Source: Adineta steineri | Taxonomy: Eukaryota > Rotifera > Eurotatoria > Adinetida > Adinetidae | Assembly: GCA_905250115.1 (NCBI GenBank) | Contig: CAJNOI010000031.1 | Span: 281,278 to 345,277, forward strand | Length of the DNA stretch: 64,000 bases | Reading direction: 5' to 3' | In this document: in pieces, positions 13,540-26,204 of the stretch | Layout of the letters: each line of letters begins with the position of its first letter | Position numbering within the stretch: position 1 is the stretch's first letter | The notes under the pieces: model-generated | Database searches by the model: none | What the model saw: only the letters and a program-made list of their open reading frames with translations | Told to the model about the DNA's origin: nothing | Position numbers and translations under genes: made by a program

Positions 13540-16500
13540 ATAGAATCTTATGATCTGATTTGTTTTTCATATGTGGTCATTTTTAAGAAAAATGTACTCT
13601 CTCTCACTCTCTAACCATACATACACGTATATATATATATTTGTTTTATTTCGTTTTCGTTTTTTTTTCTGTTCTTGTTGTCGTCGTTATACTATATGCA
13701 TTATTCTACAGAGATTATTTTTTTTCTTCTGGCGTGCATTAATATATAGACCTTTGATTTTTTTCAAAATAGACGATTGTATATATATATAAAGGAGATT
13801 TCAATTGAAGGATGATTTATAAATAAAAAAAATCGGTTGATTTTGTGGATGCTTCTTTTAAATATATTTTGTTTTAAATTATTCAATGTAAAGAAGAGAC
13901 GAAAGTTTCAGATATCTTGATTTCAATATATGTATTTTTTCTAAAAATGACGATGAAATTTTCATTACATACTTATCAAGTTTTAACAGTATTTACTTGA
14001 CTCTATTAGATGTGAGAAATACGTCATGCTCTCATTTAAAGACTTAAATGTGTTTTTTGAATGTGTTAAAAAACACTTAGACCAGTCGAGTTCAATTATT
14101 ATCAAATCATATTTATGAATACAGACCAATTGATCTTTATGTATTCATCGACTCCATTACTTGCAAATAAAATTCAAGCATAATATCACAGTATAATCTC
14201 TACTAAATTAATGAATTCAATATATTGTATTAAATGGTTTTTTTAAGCTCATTAAATGCCATATAACTTACGTAATCGAAACTATATTGAGATGTAGTTT
14301 TGATGACAATAGAAAAGATAAATCCTCAAAAAATTACATGTATATTAGATTTATCATTCTAATGAAACTGCTTAAGCAATATACCTAATGATTTCTCGTA
14401 TTGTAGTTGATGTATGAGTAACTTCTAAAGATTAATTTTTGTGACTACGCTTCATCAAATTTCAACGCGCATTCGTGTTCACCGTTAGAAATACTTATTT
14501 CACATTTCAATAAGCGTATTCATAACATCTACCTATTGTATATGATATACAATTTCGAAAAAAAGTTCATTTGTTAGTGGAGCAATACTACTCAATAGGT
14601 AGGAAAGTGACTAAATACATCTTTAAACTAAAAATTTTGTATGTTCTTCTTCTCCTCTCATCATCACCATCTTCTTTCTTTTGATGATGATAATATATGC
14701 GGTATGTCAAAACCAAAATTTCTTGTATGAATTAAAACACAAATTCAATTACATCACTTAATATTCATTAAATCTTTATATGGCCAATTTCAATAAAAAT
14801 AAGCAAGGCTAATCTCTTGGATTAGCTAATACAAAACACAAACATTTCACTTTTTTTTCAAATATAATCGATAAATTTAACGAAGGCTAGACATAATATA
14901 AAACTCATAAGAAATTTCATCTATGAATAGAAAAGTAATAAACATTAACGGAAGTTTTATCGAAGTACTTTTTTATTCGAAAAAAAAAGAAATATGACAA
15001 ATTTTCTTTTCTTTTTTTTTTGAATATATTGACTATGCAATTTTATTCGAGGTCATATATTGTATTACCTTTAGTCGTAGCATGGGCACTTGTCTCATCG
15101 TTATTAATCATTTAGTAATCGTATTCAATTCAATAAATTTTACTTTCTCGGTAATGAAAATGACATAAACTATTCTGATTTGAATCTTATCATAGATGAA
15201 AATTTACTTTTATTTCATATTGGTCAATTAAAAAAATAAATAGATTCTCTTTTGGAATAGGTGCAATATACATATTCAAGGTTTACAAAGAAATTATAAG
15301 ATTAAAAGAAACTATGCAAGTCAAAATAGTTAATACAAGATTGTCAAAGACATGACACGTTTATATATCATCGATTGTCTTCCTTATTTAATAAACAGCT
15401 TAGATCAATAAGAAATCGAATCTTTAATATGCACGTTTTGTCCCTCTATATTTTTATGATTCTATCGTGAAAAAATGCATATATATTTGTGGATTTTCGG
15501 CTTCATTTTACTTGCTTATTTTCATATGTGAATTTTTTTTTTACTTTACATCATGTAAAATCACTGAGGAAAGGAACCTTCATGACCAAGGTTAACGTCT
15601 CTTTGATATGAATATTATAAACCTGAATAAACTATTGTCTTATTTTATATATTCAATTTAGTGTACGTCATATGTTTTTTTTTCTGAGGAAGAAGGTCGT
15701 CATTTTCTTTCTATATAGAGAAAAAAAAAGAATACTTAACAAAACAGTGTGGACATAGTCATATATTGATACGATCAAAGCAAGAAAACATCAAGCAAAC
15801 AAGTGTTAGAATATTAATTATACCAGTCATTATTGTCTATATACTAATCCAGACATTCTGACCTTTTGATTAAACTAATCGATGAACATTTTCGGAATAT
15901 GATGAAAAGAAAATCGATTGCATTAAACGCATCGGATTTCTTTCAATACAAAATAGACTTCATTTATTCGTCATACCGATCTAAAAATAAGCGAAACATT
16001 ACACGATATCGTTTATATTGTCCTTGATTTTGCTGGTGCCATCAGACACACGAACATTGTGCATTACCAACTAAACAGGTAGGTTACATCATTTGAATCG
16101 CTCTTTTTTTTTCAATATATATATATGAGGATGTATGTTCTATGTATTTCGCTCTTCTCGGTTTTTTTTCTACCGTCATGCAAATATTGCCCACACATGC
16201 TTGTTCTCGCATGTACCTTGTCGTCCCCACTTGTCGTAAATGTTTTTGTCGAGATACTTAAGTAAAAAAAACTTGAAATCACATATATATATATAGAAAC
16301 AGTTTTGACTGTTTTTCCTATTTCACGAACTCAATTATTATTACTATCAACAAATAATTATTTACCTTATCAGCAAGAAGAAAAAAAAGTTGTCAGGTAA
16401 GAATAACAAATTTAAGATACGAGAAAAAAAAAGAAGAAAACATACACAGTAGATAAATTTCATGACGCTATTACTATAAAAACATTATCATCGTCTTCTT

Positions 16501-17999
16501 TTTTTCGTCAAGTTAATATATCAGGTAATTTAATATTTCATTTTCTCGCCTTGAAATAGTGAATTATATATATATATGTTTCTATCTATATATATATATA
16601 TATTTGATCTTACTGTATATAGTTCTTGATTAAGTATGACATGATTGAATGAACAAGAAAGTAATAACAAATAAGTGACCATAATATTCATATATAGATG
16701 TGATTGTCCATCAAAAAAAAAACGAAGCGAAAGAATCCTTGACATGAATAACCGAGATAGGTATGTGTGAATAAGAACAAATATGCTCATTTGACATTTG
16801 TCAAATAGCGAGACAAACGAGCGGATGTATATAGACGTATTTTTATTGTTATGACTTTTGATCATTTATTGATTGATCAGGATAAGAAAATATATGTACA
16901 CCTATGTGAATTTAGTTTTTTTTTAATCGAAATTGCAAATAAAAGTCTTCGTTCATAGTTACCCTATGACTATTCTTCAGTATTAGTCTGTGTATATATA
17001 TGATGAACATGTGCGTCCAATTTATTCTGGCATTTCATTTTTCTGATTGTTTGATCTATGTCTGTTTGTATATCCAACATAAGAAAAAGAAAAAAAAGAG
17101 TTTACATTTTATAACAGCACGAGAGAAAAGATCACTATATTGGTGCATCATACATTTGTATGCTTGTCATCGTTAATATTGATTCAACGTTAAAGTGTTG
17201 TTATACCTATCTCACGTTCATAACAATGATTAGTTTTATGGCAATTATGGCTGAATATTGGTGGAGATGGAGATTGAATAAGCAAGTATACAATCGTATG
17301 TATTGAGACATCATTTTGTAAATGATGCATACATGAAGATTATTATCGATTTCAATAGAATATGTGAATGAAGAGGTGGTGTCAGCTTTTGTTCTTTAAT
17401 TTTTGATCAATATATTACATCATCTGTCTCTCTTTCTTTTATAGTTCTGTAATTATGTAGAATAAGGTGTGATCTACCACACATTTGTATACTTCTCTGT
17501 CTTCTTTCATTGTTCAATTTAATTTGGACATACAAGTTTAAATTACTCTTACTCACGCACATGAGGAGTATAGCATAGTTATTTCAACGCCTTCTGTCCA
17601 TCATACTAATGATGATGAACAAAAAGAAAAAAACAGATACTTTAATCTATCTTTTATTTTAATGTGAGGTCATAGAGCATGGGCGATGCTGTTGGACCGT
17701 ATAAAAAAAGGGGGACTAAAATGAATTTTGAATCAATGTATGAGAAAAAAGGACACGAGAGGACATAATAAAGAGAAAAAGAGAAGCGAGGACGAAAGAC
17801 AATGACCGAAGGGAGTGCAATATGTTCTATAATATAAAAAAAAGCCATTCATTCATGCGTCAAGCAGTAAGGAAGACCGAGAATTGAAGAGGAGAAGAAA
17901 AAAAACGAGAGGGAGAGAGAGCGAGAAATACAGTTGTTCATTCCAACTAATCATAATCATATGAAAGTTATAGAGTAATAGAAAAGGAAGACTATGCGT
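13540..17999. other. 4.5-kb gene-free region
   Basis: AT-rich non-coding DNA with (TA)n runs (for example about 16566-16604), poly-A/T tracts and no ORF resembling a protein family on either strand. The first few hundred bases are probably the Rap1GAP 3' UTR. The end, near 17880-18000, is purine-rich and probably the 5' UTR of the GAS2-like gene. The rest may be regulatory, but no motif supports a specific claim. Confidence 0.5.
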
Positions 18000-18000
18000 T

Positions 18001-18061
18001 GTAAGTAAACAAGTGTGATCGATTTAATGATACAATTTTTATTTTCGTGATTATATTTTAG
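18001..18061 (+). other. Probable 5' UTR intron of the GAS2-like gene
   Basis: A strong donor GTAAGT at 18001 and an acceptor TTTTAG ending at 18061 bracket 61 bp, typical of introns here. The coding ATG follows 17 bases after the acceptor. This supports a non-coding first exon ending at 18000. Confidence 0.6.
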
Positions 18062-18078
18062 TAAAACAAATTCACACG

Positions 18079-21000
18079 ATGGCTACGGCTATTGAACAAT
18101 TAATGATTGATCCACAATCCCGTTTTCTTGAAATGAAATCTCTCCAACCTTATTCAACAACAGATGAATATTTATATGCAATGAAAGAAGATCTTGCAGA
18201 TTGGCTTTCAAATATGTATCCAGAATGGCGTCCAATCACAGCTGATAGTTTTGTTGAATGTTTAGGTAAGAAATTTTAATAGAGATAACATAAATATTTT
18301 TATTTTATTAGTAAACAATAAAATAATAATAATCATTTGTTATTCTAACATTCTTCTCTTATTATATGTTTATTGATTTTTCTTGCCTTTAGCGCATAGA
18401 ACAATAATATAAATTTCAAGTATTCGATATATACTTAATCCATCATATAAGATGCATTAAATTTCATAACATTTTAATTTCTGAATCTAAATAAACTTGT
18501 AATTTTAAAAATTGAGGTCTTTCTTTTTGGTTGATAGCTTGAGGCAATTCTTTTCCTTCTCGCATATTACAAAGTTAAAAGAGGAATAAATTGTAAGGAT
18601 GACTAAGAACAAATGATGCAAATATAACAACACAGACAGACAGACAATTGACTGATTATTCCCGGAAGCCATTCAGTTTAAATGGATTATATTCGGACAT
18701 TCTATTCATTGAAAGATGTTCATCTTAAAACGTTGACCGATTGGAAAAAAAATGCACATTATATGTTCTATTCTTTTTTTTGATTCATAGAAAATGGTGT
18801 TCTTCTTTGTCAACATGCTAATAATGTTAATAATGCTGCACGTAAAGCTTATGCTTTGAAATTAGCATCGCCATCATTATCTTCTACACTTGAAAATTGT
18901 AAATATCGTTCCGATGCTCGTCCTCAAACATTTAATGCACGTGATAATGTTTCACAATTTATAAAATGGGCACGTCGTGTTGTTGGTGTACGTGAAGTTT
19001 TAATGTTTGAATCCGATGATTTAATTTTACGAAAAAATGAAAAAAATTTTCTACTTTGTTTACTTGAAATTGCGCGTTTTGGTTCACGATTTGGTGTTAG
19101 TGTACCAGCTATAATACAATTAGAAGATGAAATCGAACGTGAAATTCAACGTGATAAACAATCAGAAATTATGTCATTTACGGAATTAAGACGTTTACAA
19201 CGAGAAGAAAATCAAAAGAATAATTCACATTCTTCTTCTTCTTCACATCATGGAAAATATAGTAAATTATTAAAATTTGTTCGAAATGAAAACTCAGATT
19301 CAAATCATAACCATCATCATGAAACAACGAAAAATTCTTATAATACTTTTTCATTGACACATTCAAATGGTGCTAGTTGGTTACGACAACGTATATCGCG
19401 TATACCTAAATTTGCACAACATAATAGTAAAAAAAGACAAAGTAGTGGAGAAAGTAATGATAGTATAACATATAGTGATGTAACCACCACACTTGCATCG
19501 AACAAAGAACAGCGAATTCCACAAATTAGTCGAACTTTAGGAGAAAATGAAAATAGAAGTGAAACATCAACGACATCATCACAATTACATAAAACAGTAA
19601 ATTGTGTAATCAAATATTGAAATCAATAAATTTTGAATTGTTCTAGGTAGTACAAATGACAAATTCATGTTGTTGTGCACAACGTTTTCCTGTTATACGT
19701 CTTGGCGAAGGAAAATATCGAATTGGTGAAAGTGGAACAGTTATTTTTATTCGAGTATGATATCAAATTAAGCTGATCATTGATTAATGATTTTTTTTAT
19801 ATATAGATTCTTAGATATCATGTTATGGTTCGTGTTGGTGGTGGTTGGGATACTCTTGAGAATTATCTTAACAAGCATGATCCATGTCGACGTCCAGGAA
19901 GTAAGTGTATAAATATTAACATTTATTTAATACATTAATTTCTATGAAAAGGTCATCGTCGATTAGAACTTAATGATCATCATACAAATATCCCGATTCT
20001 AGCTATACCAACTAATACTGTATCATCTAGTTTTCCAAAAGTAACTCCCTATGGTAAATCAGTAACTATAAAAACAGAAGAATTTCCATTATCGAAACCT
20101 ACAATTTATGATACAAATCTAACTAATGCTCAACTTCTTGTTACTCGTGATCCCGATGGACGTCATCATATTGGTCAAATAACATATAAAAGTGAAGAAC
20201 ATCTTGATCAACAACATTCATGTCCTCATCATCATTATAATCAACCAACTACTTTTACACCAAAAGTAAGAAGTGTTCGTGGTAGTGGATATTCAACTCC
20301 ATCACCTATGTTTACTAAACAATCATCACCGAGTACTGATCAAGATTATTCATCTTATACACCATCATCTTCTATAGACACTAAAACAACAGATACATTT
20401 ACGAATGAAAGTCAATCAACTCAATATACTAAAACTGATTTCATTCTTCGACAACCATCTCAATCAAAACTTAACATTGATAATTTTAAAGAAAATCAAC
20501 AAAGTCCAATACCAATTATTAATAATTCCAAATCAGGATTTACAGAATCAATTATTGAAAATATTGATGGTTATATTACACCAAATTTTGGTGAATCTGA
20601 ACATGATTTTGATATTAGTGATATTGATGATGTTATGCGAATTAATCGTCATGATGATGATATAACAAATATGGATGAAGATAGTTTAGAAAGTTCTGAA
20701 GGTGTTTTAGAAATTAAAAAGAAATCATCAGCACCATTACCACCACCACCACCTTCAATAAATTCAATTAAAAAACCAATTTTACCAAAAATAAAATCAG
20801 GTGGAATTTGTACAGCACTTTATTTAGCTCAAAAACAAAAACAAGCATCGGCTTTTAAAAGACCACAAACAATATCAACATATTCACGTTCAAATACATT
20901 ACCAAATGTTGTTGAAGCTATAAAAATCGAAGAAAAAACAATAAAATCATATCGAAAACCATCACCTGGTACACAACGATCAAAATCAACCGATTTATTA

Positions 21001-21378
21001 GATAAAAATCAACATAATGATATATCAAAACTTGATCGAGATTCAGGTTTTGATGAACAAGATTTTCGTTGTGAACGTTTACATTCAAGTTATGATGATA
21101 ATTCAAGTTTCTCATCTTTAAAAAGTGGACGTAATTCCGTAGGTCGTTCATTATCATCTGATCTTAATGGTCAAATCTATCGAGAAAATAAAGCTTATGA
21201 ATTACGTTTAAAAGCTCTTGATTATACACGAATATTAAATGAACAATCTGCACATGATCCAAGATTATATATTCGACGAAATTTTAATTATATATCAACA
21301 CGAACAAATGATATAAGTCAACTATCTACACATAGATACAAAAAAAATACTCAATTAAATTTATTTTCTAAATACTAA
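18079..21378 (+). CDS. GAS2-like cytoskeletal linker (CH + GAR/GAS2 domains)
   Basis: Links actin to microtubules: the calponin-homology domain binds F-actin and the GAR/GAS2 domain binds microtubules (family knowledge). Five exons: 18079-18265, 18791-19596, 19647-19754, 19807-19900, 19952-21378; about 873 residues. The CH domain, about residues 25-170, reads [20 protein letters not shown], then [16 protein letters not shown], then [16 protein letters not shown] and [18 protein letters not shown] Ser/His-rich linker follows. The GAR domain, about residues 335-395, has [30 protein letters not shown] and [20 protein letters not shown], then DPCRRPG. The tail of over 450 residues is disordered, Ser/Thr-rich, with a PLPPPPPS run and RSKSTD/RSLSSD sites, like vertebrate GAS2L1/2 and insect Pigs. 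SxIP-type EB1 sites in such tails are known, but I did not identify one. Confidence 0.95.
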
Positions 21379-21630
21379 TAATAATTGTCACTTCCTTTTT
21401 TTATTGTGCACAGTGATTTTATTATATTTCTTTTTCACAACCAAATTCATTTCCGAAAATATATATATATACATCTGGTATAGTTTTTATTTTCTGTAAG
21501 GATTTCGATCAATGACAGATCTATAGAATCAAGAACAATATATGAGTTTTTGTATGAAAATAATCCAATTATTTTCTTATTTTAATTAAACAATGTTAAC
21601 AAAAAAAATATATTAAACAATAATCATTTC

Positions 21631-23042
21631 TTATACTGAATCTTTTCGAATACCTGCCCATTTTCCCCAACGTTCGGATTCATTTCTACCCAATCGCGGC
21701 TGTTTAAAACGTTCAGCAACTTTTCGATCTCTTTATAAAACAAAGAAAAACACAAATATTGATTCAAATAAAATCTTTTATTCATACGGAATAGCTTGAA
21801 ATGCGTCAGCCCATGAGTGTCCATGTTTTAATGCCATTAAAATATTATAAATTTTATCTAATGATAATGAACGATTAGCATTACTACCGAATCTAAATAA
21901 AATAAAACTAAATATTTGTCTTTATATATTTTGTTTTGATAATACTTTAAATATCGTTCTAATGGTAATCTCTGATGTTTTATATTATCTCTTTTCGCTT
22001 TTGCTAATGATATAGGTCGTCCACCAAGTCCTATGATAAATCAATGAAAAATTTCATTCGAAAAAATCAACGAATTTTATTTTACCAGTATCAATAATAG
22101 CACCAATAATATATACAGCATTATGATTATATTCTGACATTTCATATGGACTATGTGGTGATAAATAAATTAAATTTTCTTTATCAACTAAATCTAAATA
22201 ATTTGCTTCCGTTGTTTGAAAACAATTTATACTACGTTTTTGACTTTGACGTCGAGAAAATTCTTGTTGAAGTTGTCCATCAGTAGCAAAATTACATAGT
22301 GTTACAAATGATGGTGAATGATATGCATGTATATTAGCAAAGAAAAATTCAATTTGATCAACTAATTTTGATGTATATTTAGATCGAGCATGGTCAACTT
22401 CATAACCACAATCAACAAGAACATGTTCATTAAGACGAGCTTGAACGATTAATTTATTATCACGTAAATAACGTTCGGTATGACCACCACTTATTTGACG
22501 AAACATTGAATGATAACCGGGATAATTTGATAATGGAAGACCAGCTTCAGCTAATTCAACATGACGTTCAGCATTTTTAATACGTCGCTCTTGAACAGCA
22601 GCTTTTTCAGCTATTCGTTTTCGTTTAGATACTTCACGAACAAAAAGATAATTGTATATTGATTTACGATTATTTAATAACGGAGATGATACTAATTCAG
22701 GCCAATATTCTTCGGGAACATTATCAGGTACACGTTCACCACTTTCACGTAGTGTTTGAATTCTAAAATTGAATAATAATTTTATTATTAATATTTAAAT
22801 AAAAGAATGATAACGTACTCAAGTAAAATTACTTGACGTTTTTGTTCATTATTCAATGATTGATAGGATTGACGATGCCGTAAATATTCCCAAAGCCATT
22901 CATTATTTTCTTTTATTGATGATGATTGATTTGTATCTTGGATTGATTTCGGAGAAGTGAGATTAGCTAAATTTCGGTAATGATATAATAACGTATTAGA
23001 ACGAAAAATAAAGTTGGCTAAGGGAGAAACTGTTCGGAACAT
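21631..23042 (-). CDS. TRMT10C/MRPP1-type mitochondrial tRNA methyltransferase (RNase P protein 1)
   Basis: In animals TRMT10C methylates N1 of purine 9 in mitochondrial tRNAs and is the scaffold subunit of protein-only mitochondrial RNase P, with SDR5C1 and PRORP (family knowledge). Exons, read leftward: 22819-23042, 22086-22762, 21946-22030, 21788-21892, 21631-21730; about 396 residues. The N-terminus (MFRTVSPLANFIFRSNTLL) is basic and acid-free, like a mitochondrial presequence. A Lys/Arg-rich helix (VREVSKRKRIAEKAAVQERR) precedes the SPOUT domain. Family marks are YLSPHSPYEMSEYN, AVYIIGAIID, RPISLAKAKR, LPLERYLKFGS and SLSLDKIYNILMALK. The nuclear TRMT10A/B paralogues lack such a presequence, so C is preferred. 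The stop follows RKDSV. The last 20 or so residues are poorly conserved. Confidence 0.87.
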
Positions 23043-23603
23043 AATATATCTTAAATAAAACCTTTTCAGAAAAGATCTTAGTGGAATTTATCCAATATTT
23101 TATTTAATTTGTCTATTATTGACTTATGAAATACTGGAATGATAGATGGCTTTCGGAGTTGGCATAAGAACAACTTACCATATATATTATATTCACATTG
23201 TTTGATAGAATCAAATTATTTATCTCTCAGAAAATGTGAATTACATTGCTTATCGTTTTAATATTAATTATAATTTTCGAAGCCTTATTTATAAAGAAAT
23301 TTTGGTAAGTTTAACCCTATAAACTACTGAAGTGGAACTATAGTTTCCAATCACCTTGTTCAAAGTTTTCTCCAATCATATCATTGATTTGGACACGTTT
23401 ATCCCTTTCATACACCAGATAACCTTATTGTATTTAAGGTAACTGCGTATTTTTTTCTATCATATATCATTACAGGCAGGTAATTAAACTGCGTAGTTTT
23501 TATTTCTCCTTTCCGCATATTAAAAAATCTCTAACATTCATTCATCGTTATACATTTATAGTACATTAGCTACGAAAAAACAGTCACATTCAAGGTAACA
23601 GAT
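23043..23603. other. Divergent promoter region of TRMT10C-like gene and first coiled-coil copy
   Basis: Non-coding. The right part (about 23395-23603) recurs, diverged, upstream of copies 2 and 3. Shared marks are AGATAACCTT, TAACTGCGTA, ATATCATTACAG, CTTTCCGC and the block ACGAAAAAACA just before the ATG. The duplicated unit therefore carried its own promoter. Confidence 0.6.
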
Positions 23604-24179
23604 ATGGACCATAAACAGCTTCTTCAATCATATCGAGATGAAATAAACAAATTACATTCGAGATTATCTCAACTAGAAGTCAATTCAGTTGAACAACGAG
23701 CTTCTGATGAAGTAAGTAAATGGCGACAAACTTTCGATACAACTGCATCAAAAGGAATGGAACAAATACTTAATAAAATGGAAAAAGAGAAACAAGCAGA
23801 AGTCAATCAACTAACTAGCGAATTACGAGATTCACTGAACGAATTCAGAGAACATCAGTTTAGTCGTCTTGCTGAACTTGATGCTTTTATCTTAAAAATA
23901 AATCCTGATGATGAAATTCAATTCGATTATGTTAAATTTCAACTTGATTCAATTCTTAGTACAGTAAATTCTCTTCATATCAATATTACTGCACAAACAG
24001 TTAATCGATCGAACCGACGACGTTTATCAACTCCACTTGCTCAAAATGGACTTGAACTAACTAAAGTATTTGAATTCAAAACTCCAGAAGTCCCTCCTAG
24101 TTTTATGGATCGACAAAAAAATTTTGTTCGTCGTCTGTCAAGTGCTGGTGCAAGTTATTACAACGTCTATGGCACATAA
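23604..24179 (+). CDS. Unrecognised coiled-coil protein, tandem copy 1
   Basis: Intronless, 191 residues, family not recognised. Residues about 5-100 are strongly helical with heptad-like spacing (YRDEINKLHSRLSQLEVNS, then EKEKQAEVNQLTSELRDSLN), so a coiled coil is likely. Next comes a conserved NPDD block, then RSNRRRLSTPLAQNGLEL with an RRxS site, then VFEFKTPEVPPSF and a C-terminal SYYNVYG. There is no signal peptide or membrane segment. The ATG is supported because all three copies start with MDHKQ. Neighbouring copies at 24697 and 25611 share its upstream DNA, so each is probably transcribed on its own. The coiled coil resembles TRIM-type linkers only in a general way, and no RING or B-box is present. 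Confidence 0.8.
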   Translation: MDHKQLLQSYRDEINKLHSRLSQLEVNSVEQRASDEVSKWRQTFDTTASKGMEQILNKMEKEKQAEVNQLTSELRDSLNEFREHQFSRLAELDAFILKINPDDEIQFDYVKFQLDSILSTVNSLHINITAQTVNRSNRRRLSTPLAQNGLELTKVFEFKTPEVPPSFMDRQKNFVRRLSSAGASYYNVYGT

Positions 24180-24187
24180 CATCAAGG

Positions 24188-24308
24188 GGTAAACTACATT
24201 TCGTACCATCCTTTTCGAACATTCTGTTTTCTTTCATATACTTCGTTCCGAACATGCTTACTATTCCATGTTCGGAATGGATAGGTGGTACGAAATGTAA
24301 ATTTTCCA
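24188..24308. mobile_element. Palindromic MITE-like insertion after coiled-coil copy 1
   Basis: About 120 bp folds back on itself. The left arm contains TACATTTCGTACCATCC (from about 24195) and the right arm the complement of ACATTTCGTACCACC (about 24284-24299). A perfect 11-bp inner stem TTCCGAACATG/CATGTTCGGAA lies at 24246-24277. The equivalent place after copy 2 lacks it (TAACATCA runs straight into CAGACATTTTT), so it is an insertion later than the duplication. The exact target duplication is not clear. Confidence 0.7.
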
Positions 24309-24696
24309 TACCAGACACTTTTTTAAAATATGTAATATATTTTCTTTCCTATAATAAACCAAGAATTTAATCAACATGTGTTTACTGAGATAAACATCAG
24401 ACGAAAAACTAATATCGTGTTTTACTGTCATAGTACATCTATATATAGATATAAACAGGATGTCTAAATATTATACCAATGATTTCGACAGGTTATCACT
24501 TACATAAACTAGATAACCTTGATTTATTTAACGTAACTGCGTAATTTTTCTATGATATATCATTACAGATAATTAACTAAACTACGTTATTTGTGTTTCT
24601 TCTTTCCGCGTTTTAAAAAACTTCCAACATTGATTCATCATTTTATTTTTAGAGTATATCAATTACGAAAAAACAATCACATTCAAGATAATAGAC

Positions 24697-25272
24697 ATGG
24701 ACCATAAACAGATTCTTCAATCATATCGAGATGAAATAAATAAAATACATTCGAGATTATCTCAACTAGAAGTGAATTCGGTAGAGCAACGAGCTTCTGA
24801 TGAAGTACGTAAATGGCGACAAACTTTCGATACATCTTCATCAAGAGGCATGGAACAAACACTTAATCAAATGGAAAAAGAGAAACAAGCAGAAGTCAAT
24901 CAACTAACTAACGAATTACGTGATTCACTCAATGAATTCAAGGAACATCAATCTCATCGTCTTGCTGAACTGGATACTTTTATCTTAAAAATAAATCCTG
25001 ACGATGATCTTCACTTCGATTATGTAAAATTTCAACTCGATTCCATTGTTAACAAAATAAATTGTCTTCATACCAATATTCTTGTACAAACAGTTAATCG
25101 ATCGAAACAACGACGTTTATCAACTCCACTTGCTCGAAATGGACTTGAACTAACTAAAGTATTTGAATTTAAAACTCCAGAAGTACCTCCTAGTTTTCTT
25201 CAACGACTGATAAATTTTATTCGTTGGCTATCAAGTCTTGGTGCAAGTTATTACAATGTCTATGGCAATTAA
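24697..25272 (+). CDS. Unrecognised coiled-coil protein, tandem copy 2
   Basis: Intronless, 191 residues, the closest relative of copy 1: same length, nearly the same N-terminal 60 residues, and the same NPDD, RRLSTPLARNGLELTKV and KTPEVPPSF blocks. Differences lie mainly in the middle (HSHRLAELDTF, LHTNILVQ) and near the C-terminus (QRLINFIRWLSSLG). The frame is open throughout and changes look conservative, so it is probably functional. About 200 bp upstream match the copy 1 promoter region with scattered changes. Confidence 0.8.
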   Translation: MDHKQILQSYRDEINKIHSRLSQLEVNSVEQRASDEVRKWRQTFDTSSSRGMEQTLNQMEKEKQAEVNQLTNELRDSLNEFKEHQSHRLAELDTFILKINPDDDLHFDYVKFQLDSIVNKINCLHTNILVQTVNRSKQRRLSTPLARNGLELTKVFEFKTPEVPPSFLQRLINFIRWLSSLGASYYNVYGN

Positions 25273-25610
25273 CATCACAGACATTTTTGAAAATATGTAA
25301 TATATTTTTTGTTTCTTATAATAAACCAAAAATATACTTCAACATGTTTTTATTGTCATAGTACATCTATATGTAGATATAAACAGGATGTCTAAATATT
25401 ATTCATTGATTTCCACCGGTTATTCATTCCATATGCTAGATACCCTTTTTTGTGGTAATTGGGTATTTTTCCCATGAAATATTATTATTTTTCAAATATT
25501 TAATTGAATTGCGTTATTTTTTTACACTAAGAAATTTCCAACATTGATTCATCGTTATACTATATAAGCATATTAATTATGAGGAAACAGTCATATTCAA
25601 GGAAACAGGC

Positions 25611-26204
25611 ATGGATCATAAACAGATTCTTCAATCATATAGAGACGAAATAAACAAAATACATTCGAGATTATCTCAACTAGAGGTGAATTCAGTAGAA
25701 CAACGAGCTTCTGATGAAGTAAGTAAATGGCGACTAATTTTCGATACATCTTCATCAAAAGAAATGGAACAAATACTTAATAAAATGGAAAAAGAGAAAC
25801 AAGCAGAAGTCAGTCAGTTAACTAACGAATTACGTGAGTCACTCAATGAATTCAAAGAACTTCAATTCAATCGCCTTTATGAACTTGATGCTTTTATCTT
25901 AAAAATAAATCCTGATGATGAAATTCAACTAAATTATGTTAAATGTCAACTCGGTTCCATTCTTAACAAAATAAATTCTCTTCATATCAATATTCTTGTA
26001 CAGATAGTTGATCGATCGAAACGACAACGTTTATCAACTCCACTTGCTCGAAATGCACTTCAACTAATTAAAATATTTGAATTTCGAAATCCAAAAGTTT
26101 CTTCTAATTTTCTTGATCGACTGAAAAATATTTTTCGTCGTCTATCAATTACCGGTGCAAGTCATTACAATGTCTATGTCATTGAACACCAGAAAATTTT
26201 TTAA
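25611..26204 (+). CDS. Unrecognised coiled-coil protein, tandem copy 3 (divergent)
   Basis: Intronless, 197 residues. The N-terminal half is almost identical to copy 2. The second half is relaxed: KTPEVPPSF has become RNPKVSSNF, GLEL is now ALQL, and the usual NVYG end is replaced by NVYVIEHQKIF because the stop is displaced by six codons. It is the most altered copy and may be losing function or specialising. A TATA-like CTATATAAGC lies about 50 bp before the ATG. The 3' flank shares the TAGATATAAACAGGATG block with the other units. Confidence 0.72.
   Translation: MDHKQILQSYRDEINKIHSRLSQLEVNSVEQRASDEVSKWRLIFDTSSSKEMEQILNKMEKEKQAEVSQLTNELRESLNEFKELQFNRLYELDAFILKINPDDEIQLNYVKCQLGSILNKINSLHINILVQIVDRSKRQRLSTPLARNALQLIKIFEFRNPKVSSNFLDRLKNIFRRLSITGASHYNVYVIEHQKIF

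Noticed and set aside
16530..16865. 111-codon minus-strand frame in the gene desert
   Set aside because: Ends in (TA)n-coded Ile/Tyr repeats and lacks any recognisable motif; likely chance in AT-rich DNA.
20405..21157. Second-frame and antisense frames within the last GAS2-like exon
   Set aside because: Shadow frames of a repetitive Ser/Thr/Asn-rich coding exon; the sense frame is phased with the CH and GAR exons.
24103..24318. 71-codon minus-strand frame overlapping the end of coiled-coil copy 1
   Set aside because: It reads through the palindromic insertion and antisense to a better-supported gene; no homologous frame in copies 2 or 3.
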